Part shown: in pieces, positions 1-5,864 of the stretch
Position numbering within the stretch: the first letter of the stretch is position 1
How the letters are laid out: each line of letters opens with the position of its first letter
DNA from: Pseudomonadota bacterium
GTDB lineage: Bacteria; Pseudomonadota; Alphaproteobacteria; Rhizobiales; Beijerinckiaceae
DNA: 8,631 nt
Assembly (NCBI GenBank): GCA_023386115.1
Contig: JAEWKL010000763.1
Coordinates: forward strand, 1-8,631
Reading direction: 5' to 3'
Position numbers and translations under genes: made by a program
Notes under the pieces: generated by a model
Told to the model about the DNA's origin: nothing
The model's database searches: none
Seen by the model: the letters and a program-made list of their open reading frames with translations, nothing else

Positions 1-32
1 CGCGAGGAGGTCGCAGCGCCGCATCGCCGGTC

Positions 33-467
33 TCAGGCGCCGGTCTCGGCCTGGAGCCCGGCGGCCGCGATCCCGGCGAGCGCCGCCTTCTCGTCGTTGT
101 CCGAGGTATCGCCCGAGATGCCGACGGAGCCGAGGAGCGTGCCGTCGCGCTTGATCAGCACGCCGCCCGGCACCGGGATCAGGCCGGCCGGGCCCGCCAC
201 ATGGGTCACGGCGGCGACGAAATAGGCCTGCTCCTCGGCCCGCTTGGCGATGGCGCGCGAGCCGATGCCGAGCGCGAGAGCGCCGTTGGCCTTGCCGGTG
301 GCGATCTCGGCGCGCTTGAGGCTGGTGCCGTCCTCGACGGAGGCCGCCTTGAGGGCGCCGCGGGCGTCCAGCACCACCACCGCCAGGGGCTTCAGCCCGA
401 GTTCGCGGCCGGCCTTGAGGGAAGCGGTCACGATGGTCGAGGCGGCGTCGAGGGTGAGGTCGGACAT
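33..467 (-). CDS. GlcG/HbpS-type (haem-degrading domain) small protein
   Basis: A 144-residue protein that fits the GlcG/HbpS family (haem-degrading domain). The recognisable part is the C-terminal half: a PVPGG segment at about residues 98-102, then a basic 'IKRDG' turn, then the family hallmark VGISGDTSDNDE at 115-126 and an alternating Ala/Gly helix to the end. The N-terminal half is an amphipathic helix followed by a beta strand (LAVVVLDARG, 28-37). The length is normal for cytoplasmic members. There is no signal peptide, so it is not a periplasmic or secreted HbpS form. Members have been linked to haem binding, to glycolate operons and to corrinoid or cofactor-related operons; the biochemical role is usually unknown, and nothing here narrows it. 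The ATG at 465-467 has only a weak GAGAAG ribosome site very close to it. It lies downstream of purU but is separated by strong inverted repeats, so it may have its own promoter. Family call is firm, function is not. Confidence 0.85.
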   Translation of the reverse strand: MSDLTLDAASTIVTASLKAGRELGLKPLAVVVLDARGALKAASVEDGTSLKRAEIATGKANGALALGIGSRAIAKRAEEQAYFVAAVTHVAGPAGLIPVPGGVLIKRDGTLLGSVGISGDTSDNDEKAALAGIAAAGLQAETGA

Positions 468-490
468 GGCTTCTCGGAACTCCGGGTCGT

Positions 491-509
491 CGCGCGGGCC
501 GCCCGCGCG
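491..509. repeat. GC-only inverted repeat upstream of the GlcG/HbpS gene
   Basis: CGCGCGGGC at 491-499 is the exact reverse complement of GCCCGCGCG at 501-509, with one base between them. As RNA it would fold as an 8-bp stem with a 3-base loop. It sits 24 bases before the start of the minus-strand GlcG/HbpS gene, so on that transcript it would be either part of the 5' leader or a DNA dyad near the promoter. No function can be assigned from sequence alone. Confidence 0.5.
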
Positions 510-525
510 GATCGGGACTGGCTTA

Positions 526-582
526 CCCCGCCGGCCGGGGAGAGGCCAACCGGGCCGTCGCGAGCGGCCCGGTCGCCGGCCT
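526..582 (-). terminator. Tandem hairpins after purU, likely terminator
   Basis: Immediately after the purU stop codon there is a perfect 9-bp stem, ACCGGGCCG (549-557) with CGGCCCGGT (565-573), loop TCGCGAG. A second 5-bp arm (543-547 with 578-582) can stack outside it across a small internal loop and touches the stop codon. Next in the direction of transcription comes a smaller hairpin, CCCCG (526-530) with CGGGG (536-540). Neither is followed by a U-tract. This is the U-less form of terminator often seen in very GC-rich genomes, so the call rests on stem strength and position. Confidence 0.6.
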
Positions 583-1445
583 CAATCGGTGAACACCACG
601 GTCTTGCGGCCGTTGGCGATCACGCGGTCCTCCAGCACGTAGCGCACGGCGCGGGCAAGCACCCGGCGCTCGATGTCGCGGCCCTTGCGCACGAGGTCGT
701 CGGGGGTATCGCGGTGCGAGATGCGCTCGACGTCCTGCTCGATGATCGGCCCCTCGTCGAGGTCGCCGGTGACGAGGTGCGAGGTGGCGCCGATCAGCTT
801 CACGCCGCGCTCGTGCGCCTGGTGGTAGGGCTTCGCCCCCTTGAAGCCCGGCAGGAACGAGTGGTGGATGTTGATGCAGCGCCCCGAGAGCTTGTGCGAG
901 AGGTCGTCCGACAGGATCTGCATGTAGCGGGCGAGCACCACCAGCTCGGCGCCGGTCTCCTCGACGAGCCGCCACAGGGCGGCTTCCTGCTGCGGCTTGG
1001 TGTCGGGGGTGATCGGCAGGTGGTGGAACGGCACCCCGGCGAGGTCGGCCGCGCCGTAGATCTCCCGCGGGTAGTTCGACACCACCGCACAGATGTCCAT
1101 CGCCAGCTCGCCGATGCGCCGGCGATAGAGGAGGTCGTTGAGGCAGTGGTCGAAGCGCGAGACGAGGATCATCACGCGCCGTCTTTCGGCCCGGTCGCGC
1201 AGGGTCCAGTCCATGCGAAAGCGCTGCGCCACCGCCTCGAAGCCGGCGGCCAGGGCGTCCCGTCCCGGCTCGCCCCGCACGGGGTTGAACACGATCCGCA
1301 TGAAGAAGCGGCCGGTCTCGACGTCGTCGAATTGCTGCGCGTCGAGGATGTTGCAGCCGGCCTCGAACAGGTAGGCCGACACGCCGGCCACGATCCCCGG
1401 GACATTGGTGCAGGAGAGGGAGAGGACGTAGGAGGGGGTGGTCAT
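582..1445 (-). CDS. purU: Formyltetrahydrofolate deformylase (PurU)
   Basis: Hydrolyses 10-formyltetrahydrofolate to formate and tetrahydrofolate in the cytoplasm, balancing the one-carbon folate pool and supplying formate for purine synthesis. At 287 residues it has the family's usual length and two-domain layout. An ACT domain spans about residues 5-80 (LSCTNVPGIVAGVSAYLFEAG, a ligand-sensing fold that in E. coli responds to glycine and methionine). A formyltransferase-like catalytic domain spans about 90-285. The catalytic set of the PurN/PurU fold is present: N192 and H194 in INIHHSFLPGFKGAKPY, and D230 in GDLDEGP. The start at 1443-1445 puts the ACT domain right at the N-terminus, as in known members, although the ribosome site is weak (CCGAG). 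It lies 251 bases downstream of the ABC-F gene and is followed by strong hairpins, so it is probably transcribed mainly on its own. In a methylotroph it would matter for C1 flow, but that depends on the species inference. Confidence 0.96.
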   Translation of the reverse strand: MTTPSYVLSLSCTNVPGIVAGVSAYLFEAGCNILDAQQFDDVETGRFFMRIVFNPVRGEPGRDALAAGFEAVAQRFRMDWTLRDRAERRRVMILVSRFDHCLNDLLYRRRIGELAMDICAVVSNYPREIYGAADLAGVPFHHLPITPDTKPQQEAALWRLVEETGAELVVLARYMQILSDDLSHKLSGRCINIHHSFLPGFKGAKPYHQAHERGVKLIGATSHLVTGDLDEGPIIEQDVERISHRDTPDDLVRKGRDIERRVLARAVRYVLEDRVIANGRKTVVFTD

Positions 1446-1469
1446 GGGGCTCGGGCCGGAAACGAAGAC

Positions 1470-1534
1470 ACGGCCCCCGCCCTAGGCGATCGTCTCAGGC
1501 GCGTGAAGCCCCGGAATGCCCGCACGGGGGCCGT
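1470..1534 (-). repeat. 10-bp inverted repeat with 45-base loop in the purU leader
   Basis: ACGGCCCCCG at 1470-1479 pairs exactly with CGGGGGCCGT at 1525-1534. The intervening 45 bases contain the palindromes CCTAGG and CGATCG. The structure lies 24 to 89 bases before the purU start on the minus strand. It could be a leader RNA element acting on purU, a terminator for the upstream gene, or a chance pairing in GC-rich DNA. It does not match any riboswitch that can be recognised by eye. Confidence 0.4.
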
Positions 1535-1610
1535 CCTTCACGAAAGCGACGCGATCCCACGTCACCCACGTCGTCACGCCGGGCCGGCGGCGCGGGCAGG
1601 ATCGGGGCAT
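1482..1610 (-). CDS. Candidate small protein of 42 residues upstream of purU
   Basis: An open frame begins at ATG 1608-1610 and ends with TAG at 1482-1484. The N-terminus is Pro/Arg-rich, but the remainder reads VTTWVTWDRVAFVKDG and then a Gly/Pro/Ala stretch ending PETIA, which looks more protein-like than typical GC-rich noise. The frame is open upstream to about 1674, and GTG codons at the VTTW and VTW valines are alternative starts. Codon third positions in the last 31 codons are mostly G or C, as in the neighbouring genes. There is only a weak ribosome site before the ATG. Its end lies 36 bases before purU, so it could be a leader peptide or a small same-strand gene. I do not recognise a family. 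A chance frame is at least as likely. Confidence 0.25.
   Translation of the reverse strand: MPRSCPRRRPGVTTWVTWDRVAFVKDGPRAGIPGLHAPETIA
1556..1572. repeat. Tandem 8-base direct repeat, 9-base period
   Basis: CCCACGTC occurs at 1556-1563 and again at 1565-1572 with a single A between them. It is in the space between the ABC-F gene and purU, 111-127 bases before the purU start. The period is slightly under one DNA turn, so two protein subunits could bind side by side. If the candidate small ORF is real, the repeat simply encodes its Thr-Trp-Val-Thr-Trp stretch. Confidence 0.4.
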
Positions 1611-1696
1611 GGACGTCCGCGAAGGCGATCCCCTCGTCGCGCGCGAGACCAGCGCCCCGGCTTGCGCCGCCTAGCCGGCCGTGCTTCTGGCGCCCG

Positions 1697-3565
1697 TCAT
1701 CCGTCCGCCTCCAGCTCCCCGCTCACCATCAGCCACTCCTCCTCGGCAGCGCTCAAGGCCGACGCGGCCTCCGCCCGCATGCGGGCGAGCTCGCCGGCCT
1801 TGGCGGCGTCGGTGCGGAAGGCGGTGCCGTCGGCGAGCGCCGCGTCGATCTTGGCGATGGCGGCGGAGAGCTTCGCCATCCGCGCCTCCACCGCCTCGAG
1901 CTTGCGGCGCAAAGGCGCCAAGGCCGCCCGGCGCTCGGCATTGGAGCGGCGCTCCACCGCCTTGGCGCCGCCGGTGGAGTCCTGGGTCTTCGCAGACTCC
2001 GTCTCCGGGCCGGCGAGCACCAGGCGGCGGTAATCGTCCATGTCGCCGTCGAAGGGCTTCACGGTCCCGTTGCGGACGAGCCAGAGCCGGTCGGCGCAGG
2101 CCTCGACCAGGAAGCGGTCGTGGCTCACCAGGATCACCGCGCCCTCGTAGTCGTTGATCGCCTCGACCAGCGCCTGGCGGCTCTCGATGTCGAGGTGGTT
2201 GGTCGGCTCGTCGAGGATCAGGAGGTGCGGGCCGCTGAAGGCGGCGAGGCCCATGAGCAGCCGCGCCTTCTCGCCGCCGGAGAGCTGCGACACCGGCGTA
2301 TCGGCCTTGTGGCCGGGGAATCCGAGGCGGGCGGCGGCGGCCCTTGCACGCGCCTCCGGCACGTCCGGCATCAGGTCGCGGACATGCGCGTAGGCGCTCT
2401 CGGCCGGCCGCAATTCGTCGAGCTGGTGCTGGGCGAAATAGGCGACGTTCATCTTGCCCCAGCGCCGCACCTCGCCCGAGAGGGGCTCGAGCCGCCCGCC
2501 GATGAGCTTGCAGAAGGTCGACTTGCCGTTGCCGTTGGCTCCGAGCAGGGCCACCCGGTCGTCGGGGGCGAGCGTGAGGTTGAGGCCCGTCAGCACCGTG
2601 CGATCGGGATAGCCGGCCTGGACCCGCTCCATCGCGACGAGGGGCGGCGAGAGGGCGCGCTCCGGGCTCGGCAGGTGGATCACCGGCACGTCGTCCTCGA
2701 TGAGCGCCGCGATCGGCTCCATCTTGGCGAGCCGCTTCATCCGCGACTGTGCCTGCCGTGCCTTGGTCGCCTTGGCCTTGAAGCGGTCGACGAAGCTCTG
2801 GAGATGGGCGCGCTCGGCCTCCTGCTTCACCCGGGCCTTGGCCTGGAGCATGCGCTTCTCGGCGAGCTGGCGGGCGAAGGAGGTGTAGCCGCCGCGATAG
2901 AGCGTGAGCTTGCCGCGGTCGAGGTGGAGGATGTGGTCGACCGAGGTGTCGAGCAGGTCGCGGTCGTGGCTGATGATCAGCGCGGTGCGGGGATAGCGCT
3001 CGAGATAGTCGTAGAGCCAGAGCGTGCCCTCGATGTCGAGGTAGTTGGTCGGCTCGTCGAGGAGGAGCAGGTCCGGCTCGGAGAACAGCACGGCGGCGAG
3101 CGCCACCCGCATCCGCCAGCCGCCGGAGAAGTCGGAGCAGGGCCTGCCTTGCGCCTCGGCGTCGAAGCCGAGGCCGTGCAGGAGCGCGGCGGCCCGGGCC
3201 GGCGCCGAGTGGGCGTCGATGTCGACCAGCCGCGTCTCGATCTCGGCCCGGCGCAAGCCGTCGGCGGTCTCGGCCTCCGCCAGCAGCCGCGCCCGCTCGG
3301 TATCGGCGGCGAGCACCACCGCGTGCAGGGTCTCGGGCCCGGCCGGCGCCTCCTGCGCCACGCCGCCGATCCGCGTGCCCTTCGGCAGCCCGATCGTGCC
3401 GCCCTCCGTGGGGATCTCGCCCTGGATGATGCGGAACAGGGTGGTCTTGCCGGCGCCGTTGCGGCCGACGATCCCGACCCGCGCCCGTTCGGGCAGGGCG
3501 AAGCCGGCTTGGTCGAGGATCAGGCGGTCGCCGATCCGGTAGGTGAGGTCGTTCACGCGGAGCAT
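1697..3565 (-). CDS. yheS: ABC-F family ATPase, YheS-like translation factor
   Basis: A soluble double-ATPase of the ABC-F class: it has no membrane segments and such proteins act on ribosomes, not in transport. Domain 1 (about 1-210): Walker A GRNGAGKT 34-41, signature SGGW 147-150, Walker B with catalytic E171, H-loop H200. A linker of about 225-305 contains the charged helix pair ending HLQSFVDRFKAKATKA, the P-site-tRNA-interacting arm. Domain 2 (about 305-515): Walker A GANGNGKS 342-349, signature LSGGEKAR 428-435, E453, H482. A charged C-terminal coiled-coil-like region runs from about 540 to 620. The linker, the YFAQHQLDEL segment and the PFDGDMDDY ending of domain 2 resemble E. coli YheS more than Uup, EttA or RbbA. 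At 622 residues it is of normal length. Both ATPase sites look intact. The ATG at 3563-3565 sits exactly at the expected N-terminus, although no good ribosome site precedes it. It is divergent from the sugar dehydrogenase. Confidence 0.93.
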   Translation of the reverse strand: MLRVNDLTYRIGDRLILDQAGFALPERARVGIVGRNGAGKTTLFRIIQGEIPTEGGTIGLPKGTRIGGVAQEAPAGPETLHAVVLAADTERARLLAEAETADGLRRAEIETRLVDIDAHSAPARAAALLHGLGFDAEAQGRPCSDFSGGWRMRVALAAVLFSEPDLLLLDEPTNYLDIEGTLWLYDYLERYPRTALIISHDRDLLDTSVDHILHLDRGKLTLYRGGYTSFARQLAEKRMLQAKARVKQEAERAHLQSFVDRFKAKATKARQAQSRMKRLAKMEPIAALIEDDVPVIHLPSPERALSPPLVAMERVQAGYPDRTVLTGLNLTLAPDDRVALLGANGNGKSTFCKLIGGRLEPLSGEVRRWGKMNVAYFAQHQLDELRPAESAYAHVRDLMPDVPEARARAAAARLGFPGHKADTPVSQLSGGEKARLLMGLAAFSGPHLLILDEPTNHLDIESRQALVEAINDYEGAVILVSHDRFLVEACADRLWLVRNGTVKPFDGDMDDYRRLVLAGPETESAKTQDSTGGAKAVERRSNAERRAALAPLRRKLEAVEARMAKLSAAIAKIDAALADGTAFRTDAAKAGELARMRAEAASALSAAEEEWLMVSGELEADG

Positions 3566-3615
3566 GGCGGCGTTGTGGGGGCGGCGGGCGCGGGAGGCAA
3601 GGGGCGGGGAAGCGG

Positions 3616-3637
3616 GACAGCGCGTGTTGACAGCGCG
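3616..3637. repeat. 9-base direct repeat around the divergent promoter
   Basis: GACAGCGCG occurs at 3616-3624 and at 3629-3637, 13 bases start to start. The second copy overlaps the last four bases of the TTGACA -35 box. A short dyad, GCGGG (3635-3639) with CCCGC (3642-3646), lies in the promoter spacer. The arrangement would suit a regulator overlapping RNA polymerase at the sugar dehydrogenase promoter, but no protein is known for it from this sequence. Confidence 0.4.
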
Positions 3638-3656
3638 GGTCCCCGCACCGTGTAAG
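3627..3656 (+). promoter_or_regulatory. Sigma-70-type promoter of the sugar dehydrogenase gene
   Basis: A perfect -35 box TTGACA (3627-3632) is followed after 18 bases by TGTAAG (3651-3656), which matches four of six -10 consensus positions. Transcription would start around 3662-3664, at or just before the ATG at 3664, giving a leaderless or nearly leaderless mRNA. This agrees with the lack of a properly spaced ribosome site: the GGAG at 3658-3661 is only two bases from the ATG. Confidence 0.5.
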
Positions 3657-3663
3657 CGGAGCC

Positions 3664-5034
3664 ATGACAGCCGAGCCCGGACCCGCGATGACGTCCCCCT
3701 CCGAGACGCTCCCTTCGGAGATCCTTGGCCGGCTCCTCGCCGAGCGCCGGGCGCTGATCGGCATCGTCGGCCTCGGCTATGTCGGGCTGCCGCTGGCCCT
3801 CGCCGCGCTCCGGGCCGGTTTCTCGGTGCTCGGCTTCGACGTCGATCCCAGCCGGGTCGCGGCCTTGAACCGGGGCGAGGGGGCGTTCCACCACATCCCG
3901 GGCGAGGCCCTGGGGCCGGCGCTGGCGGCGGGCACCTTCGCGGCGACCGGCGATATGGCGCGGCTCGCCGAGCCCGACGCGGTGCTGATCTGCGTGCCGA
4001 CGCCGCTCACCCGCCACCGCGAGCCCGACCTGTCCTATGTCGAGGCCACGGCGCGGGCCATCGCCGCGGCGTTGCGGCCAAGTCAGCTCGTGGTGCTCGA
4101 ATCGACCACCTATCCGGGCACCACCGAAGAGGTGATGCGGCCGATCCTGGAGGCCGGCGGCCTGCGCTCAGGCACCGACTTCTTCCTCGCCTACTCGCCG
4201 GAGCGCGAGGACCCGGGCAACGGCGAGTTCGACACCGCCCGCATCCCCAAGGTGGTGGGGGCGGACGATGCCGCCGCCCGCACGCTCGCGGAAGCGCTCT
4301 ACGGGGCGCTGGTGGTGCGCACCGTGCCGGTCTCCTCCGCCGCCGCCGCGGAGGCGGTGAAGCTCACGGAAAACATCTTCCGGTCGGTCAACATCGCCCT
4401 CGTGAACGAATTGAAGCTCGTCTACGATGCGATGGGCATCGACGTGTGGGAGGTGATCCAGGCCGCGGCCACCAAGCCCTTCGGCTTCATGCCGTTCCAG
4501 CCCGGGCCGGGTCTCGGGGGCCACTGCATCCCGATCGACCCGTTCTACCTCGCCTGGAAGGCGCGGGAATTCGACGTGCCGGCGCGCTTCGTGGAACTGG
4601 CCGGCGAGGTCAACACCCGCATGCCCTACCACGTGGTCGAGCGCCTGGCGGCCGCCGTCGACCGCACCGGCCGCGCCTTCTCGAATGCCCGGGTGCTGGT
4701 GCTGGGGCTCGCATACAAGCGCAACGTCGAGGATACCCGCGAGAGCCCGGCCCTGAAGCTGATGAGGCTGATCGAGGCGCGCGGTGCGGTCGCACTCTAC
4801 CACGATCCCTTGGTGCCGGTCCTGCCGGCGACCCGGGAGCATCCGGACCTCGCCGGGCGGCGTTCGGAGCCCCTGACGCCCGAGACCCTGCGGGCCGTCG
4901 ACGCGGTGCTGATCGCCACCGACCATGACGGCGTCGATTACGCCCTGGTGGCGAGTCATGCGCGGCTGGTGGTCGACACCCGCAACGTCATGGCGCGGCA
5001 TGGACTAACAGGTGCGACGATCGTGAAGGCGTAA
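3664..5034 (+). CDS. UDP-sugar 6-dehydrogenase, WbpA-like (UDP-GlcNAc dehydrogenase type)
   Basis: An NAD-dependent four-electron dehydrogenase oxidising C6 of a UDP-hexose to the uronate, supplying acidic sugar for capsule, O-antigen or exopolysaccharide. Domains in order: NAD-binding Rossmann fold with GLGYVGLP at 36-43; ESTTYPGTTEEV at 146-157; SPEREDPGN at 179-187, a segment typical of the UDP-N-acetylglucosamine/UDP-N-acetylmannosamine branch; helical dimer region with KLTENIFRSVNIALVNEL at 233-250; active-site GGHCIPIDP with catalytic C288; UDP-binding C-terminal domain with YKRNVEDTRESP at 351-362. All key residues are present and the 456-residue length is normal. The first ~30 residues are a non-conserved tail. 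A second ATG at 3688 also lacks a ribosome site, and the fold begins near residue 30, so 3664 and 3688 are both possible starts. No glycosyltransferase or export genes are in the window, so this is an isolated copy as far as can be seen. UDP-GlcNAc is the best substrate guess; UDP-ManNAc or UDP-Glc cannot be excluded. Confidence 0.92.
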   Translation: MTAEPGPAMTSPSETLPSEILGRLLAERRALIGIVGLGYVGLPLALAALRAGFSVLGFDVDPSRVAALNRGEGAFHHIPGEALGPALAAGTFAATGDMARLAEPDAVLICVPTPLTRHREPDLSYVEATARAIAAALRPSQLVVLESTTYPGTTEEVMRPILEAGGLRSGTDFFLAYSPEREDPGNGEFDTARIPKVVGADDAAARTLAEALYGALVVRTVPVSSAAAAEAVKLTENIFRSVNIALVNELKLVYDAMGIDVWEVIQAAATKPFGFMPFQPGPGLGGHCIPIDPFYLAWKAREFDVPARFVELAGEVNTRMPYHVVERLAAAVDRTGRAFSNARVLVLGLAYKRNVEDTRESPALKLMRLIEARGAVALYHDPLVPVLPATREHPDLAGRRSEPLTPETLRAVDAVLIATDHDGVDYALVASHARLVVDTRNVMARHGLTGATIVKA

Positions 5035-5050
5035 AACCCGAGAAAATCGC

Positions 5051-5092
5051 GGGCCGACCGGCCCATGGCCGGGTGCAAGCCCTGTCGCACCC
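5051..5092 (+). terminator. Overlapping hairpins after the sugar dehydrogenase
   Basis: Three stems occur in 42 bases starting 17 bases after the stop codon: GGGCC (5051-5055) with GGCCC (5060-5064); CCGGCC (5058-5063) with GGCCGG (5067-5072), loop CAT; and GGGTGC (5071-5076) with GCACCC (5087-5092), loop of 10. The first and second share bases and so exclude each other. The second and third also overlap by two bases. No U-tract follows. The likely role is ending the dehydrogenase transcript. The last dyad could instead be a protein site upstream of the Crp/Fnr-type gene. Confidence 0.45.
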
Positions 5093-5166
5093 TGGCGAGC
5101 GGGGCCGCGCCGGGCTAAGAACGCGCGGGCGGGATTTTGGGTTGGCAGCACCGCTTGCGCGGGGTC

Positions 5167-5171
5167 GAGGG
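5167..5171 (+). promoter_or_regulatory. Ribosome binding site deciding the regulator start
   Basis: GAGGG lies six bases before the ATG at 5178. The longer frame would have to start at a GTG at 5073, has no such site, and adds 35 Arg/Gly-rich residues with no family similarity. The site therefore supports 5178 as the start of the Crp/Fnr-type gene. Confidence 0.65.
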
Positions 5172-5177
5172 CAGCAG

Positions 5178-5864
5178 ATGGGTCGGCTCGCAGGGTTTCC
5201 CTTCTTCAAGGACGCGGGCATCGACCTGATCTCGTACGAATCGCGCTGCATCTGGCGCCGGTTCGACGCCAACGAGATCCTGGTCGACTTCGACGACGCC
5301 TCGACCGACGTCTACCTTCTGGCCGCCGGCGAGGTGCGGATCCTCAACCGGACGCAATCGGGCAAGGAGGTGATCCTGGGCGAGATGCGGGCCGGGGAGT
5401 TCTTCGGCGAACTCGCCGCCATCGATGGGGTCAGCCGCTCGGCCAACGTCACGGCGCTCACCCGGGGCGAGCTCTGCGTGGTGCCGGCGGCGGTCTTCCG
5501 CGAGATCGTCTTCGCCGCGCCCCCGATCGCCGATAAGCTGCTGCGGCTCCTCGCCAAGCGGGTGCGGATGCTCAACGCCCGGCTGATGGAGCACGCGGTC
5601 CTCGACCTGCGCCACCGCCTCTACGCCGAGCTCTTGCGCCTCTCCGCGCCCCGGCCCGGCACCGACGGCGAGCGCGCGGTGAGCCCACCGCCCTACCACC
5701 ACGTGCTCGCCGCCCGCATCGGCTGCCGCCGCGAGCAGGTGACACGGGAATTCACCGTGATGGCCCAGGAAGGCCTCGTCGACCGCACCCGCGGCGCGCT
5801 GATCCTGCGCCGGCCCGACATCCTGGAGGCCCGGGTGGCGGAGGCGCTGCGGGAAGACGCGTAA
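5178..5864 (+). CDS. Crp/Fnr-family transcriptional regulator
   Basis: A 228-residue DNA-binding regulator. The cyclic-nucleotide-binding beta-barrel occupies about residues 7-112, with the phosphate-binding cassette GEFFGELAAIDGVSRSANV at 73-91: E78, R87 and S88 are in the positions that hold the ribose and phosphate of cAMP or cGMP. The E-to-R spacing of nine residues is that of protein kinase A regulatory subunits, one shorter than in E. coli Crp. A dimer helix follows (about 113-140), then a Crp-type winged helix-turn-helix (about 172-212) with recognition helix RREQVTREFTVM, including the typical E186 and R190. The Fnr iron-sulphur cysteine cluster is absent, so it is not an oxygen sensor of that kind. 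Binding of a cyclic nucleotide is therefore plausible and not proven. It starts 143 bases after the sugar dehydrogenase on the same strand, separated by hairpins. Its targets are unknown; the adjacent dehydrogenase or the convergent operon are only candidates by position. Confidence 0.92.
   Translation: MGRLAGFPFFKDAGIDLISYESRCIWRRFDANEILVDFDDASTDVYLLAAGEVRILNRTQSGKEVILGEMRAGEFFGELAAIDGVSRSANVTALTRGELCVVPAAVFREIVFAAPPIADKLLRLLAKRVRMLNARLMEHAVLDLRHRLYAELLRLSAPRPGTDGERAVSPPPYHHVLAARIGCRREQVTREFTVMAQEGLVDRTRGALILRRPDILEARVAEALREDA

Noticed and set aside
1609..1674. 21-codon plus-strand frame with ATG after a GGCAGG stretch
   Set aside because: Too short, no conserved features, and no promoter; opposite to the direction of the neighbours.
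1446..1696. Known riboswitch (THF, glycine or similar) before purU
   Set aside because: An inverted repeat is present, but none of the conserved core sequences of these riboswitches could be recognised.
201..2033. 610-codon open frame on the plus strand
   Set aside because: It is antisense to three well-supported genes and crosses their intergenic spaces. The Ala/Arg/Gly-rich translation has no family features and is typical of GC-rich shadow frames.
2120..3655. 511-codon plus-strand frame opposite the ABC-F gene
   Set aside because: A mirror of the codon bias of the ABC-F gene, without recognisable domains.
1671..3764. 697-codon minus-strand frame longer than the ABC-F gene
   Set aside because: Different frame from the ABC-F protein, Arg/Pro-rich throughout, no motifs. 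The 622-residue frame has every ABC-F motif.
3543..4928. 461-codon plus-strand frame overlapping the sugar dehydrogenase
   Set aside because: Frame-shifted shadow, Arg/Gly-rich, while the 3664-5034 frame carries the complete dehydrogenase motifs.
5142..5160. Sigma-54-like TTGGCA ... TTGCG before the Crp/Fnr-type gene
   Set aside because: The GG and GC elements are 11 bases apart, and the -24/-12 promoter requires 10. No sigma-54 activator site was seen.
5073..5177. Longer start of the Crp/Fnr-type regulator
   Set aside because: Begins at GTG without a ribosome site, adds Arg/Gly-rich residues and would run over the hairpin region.
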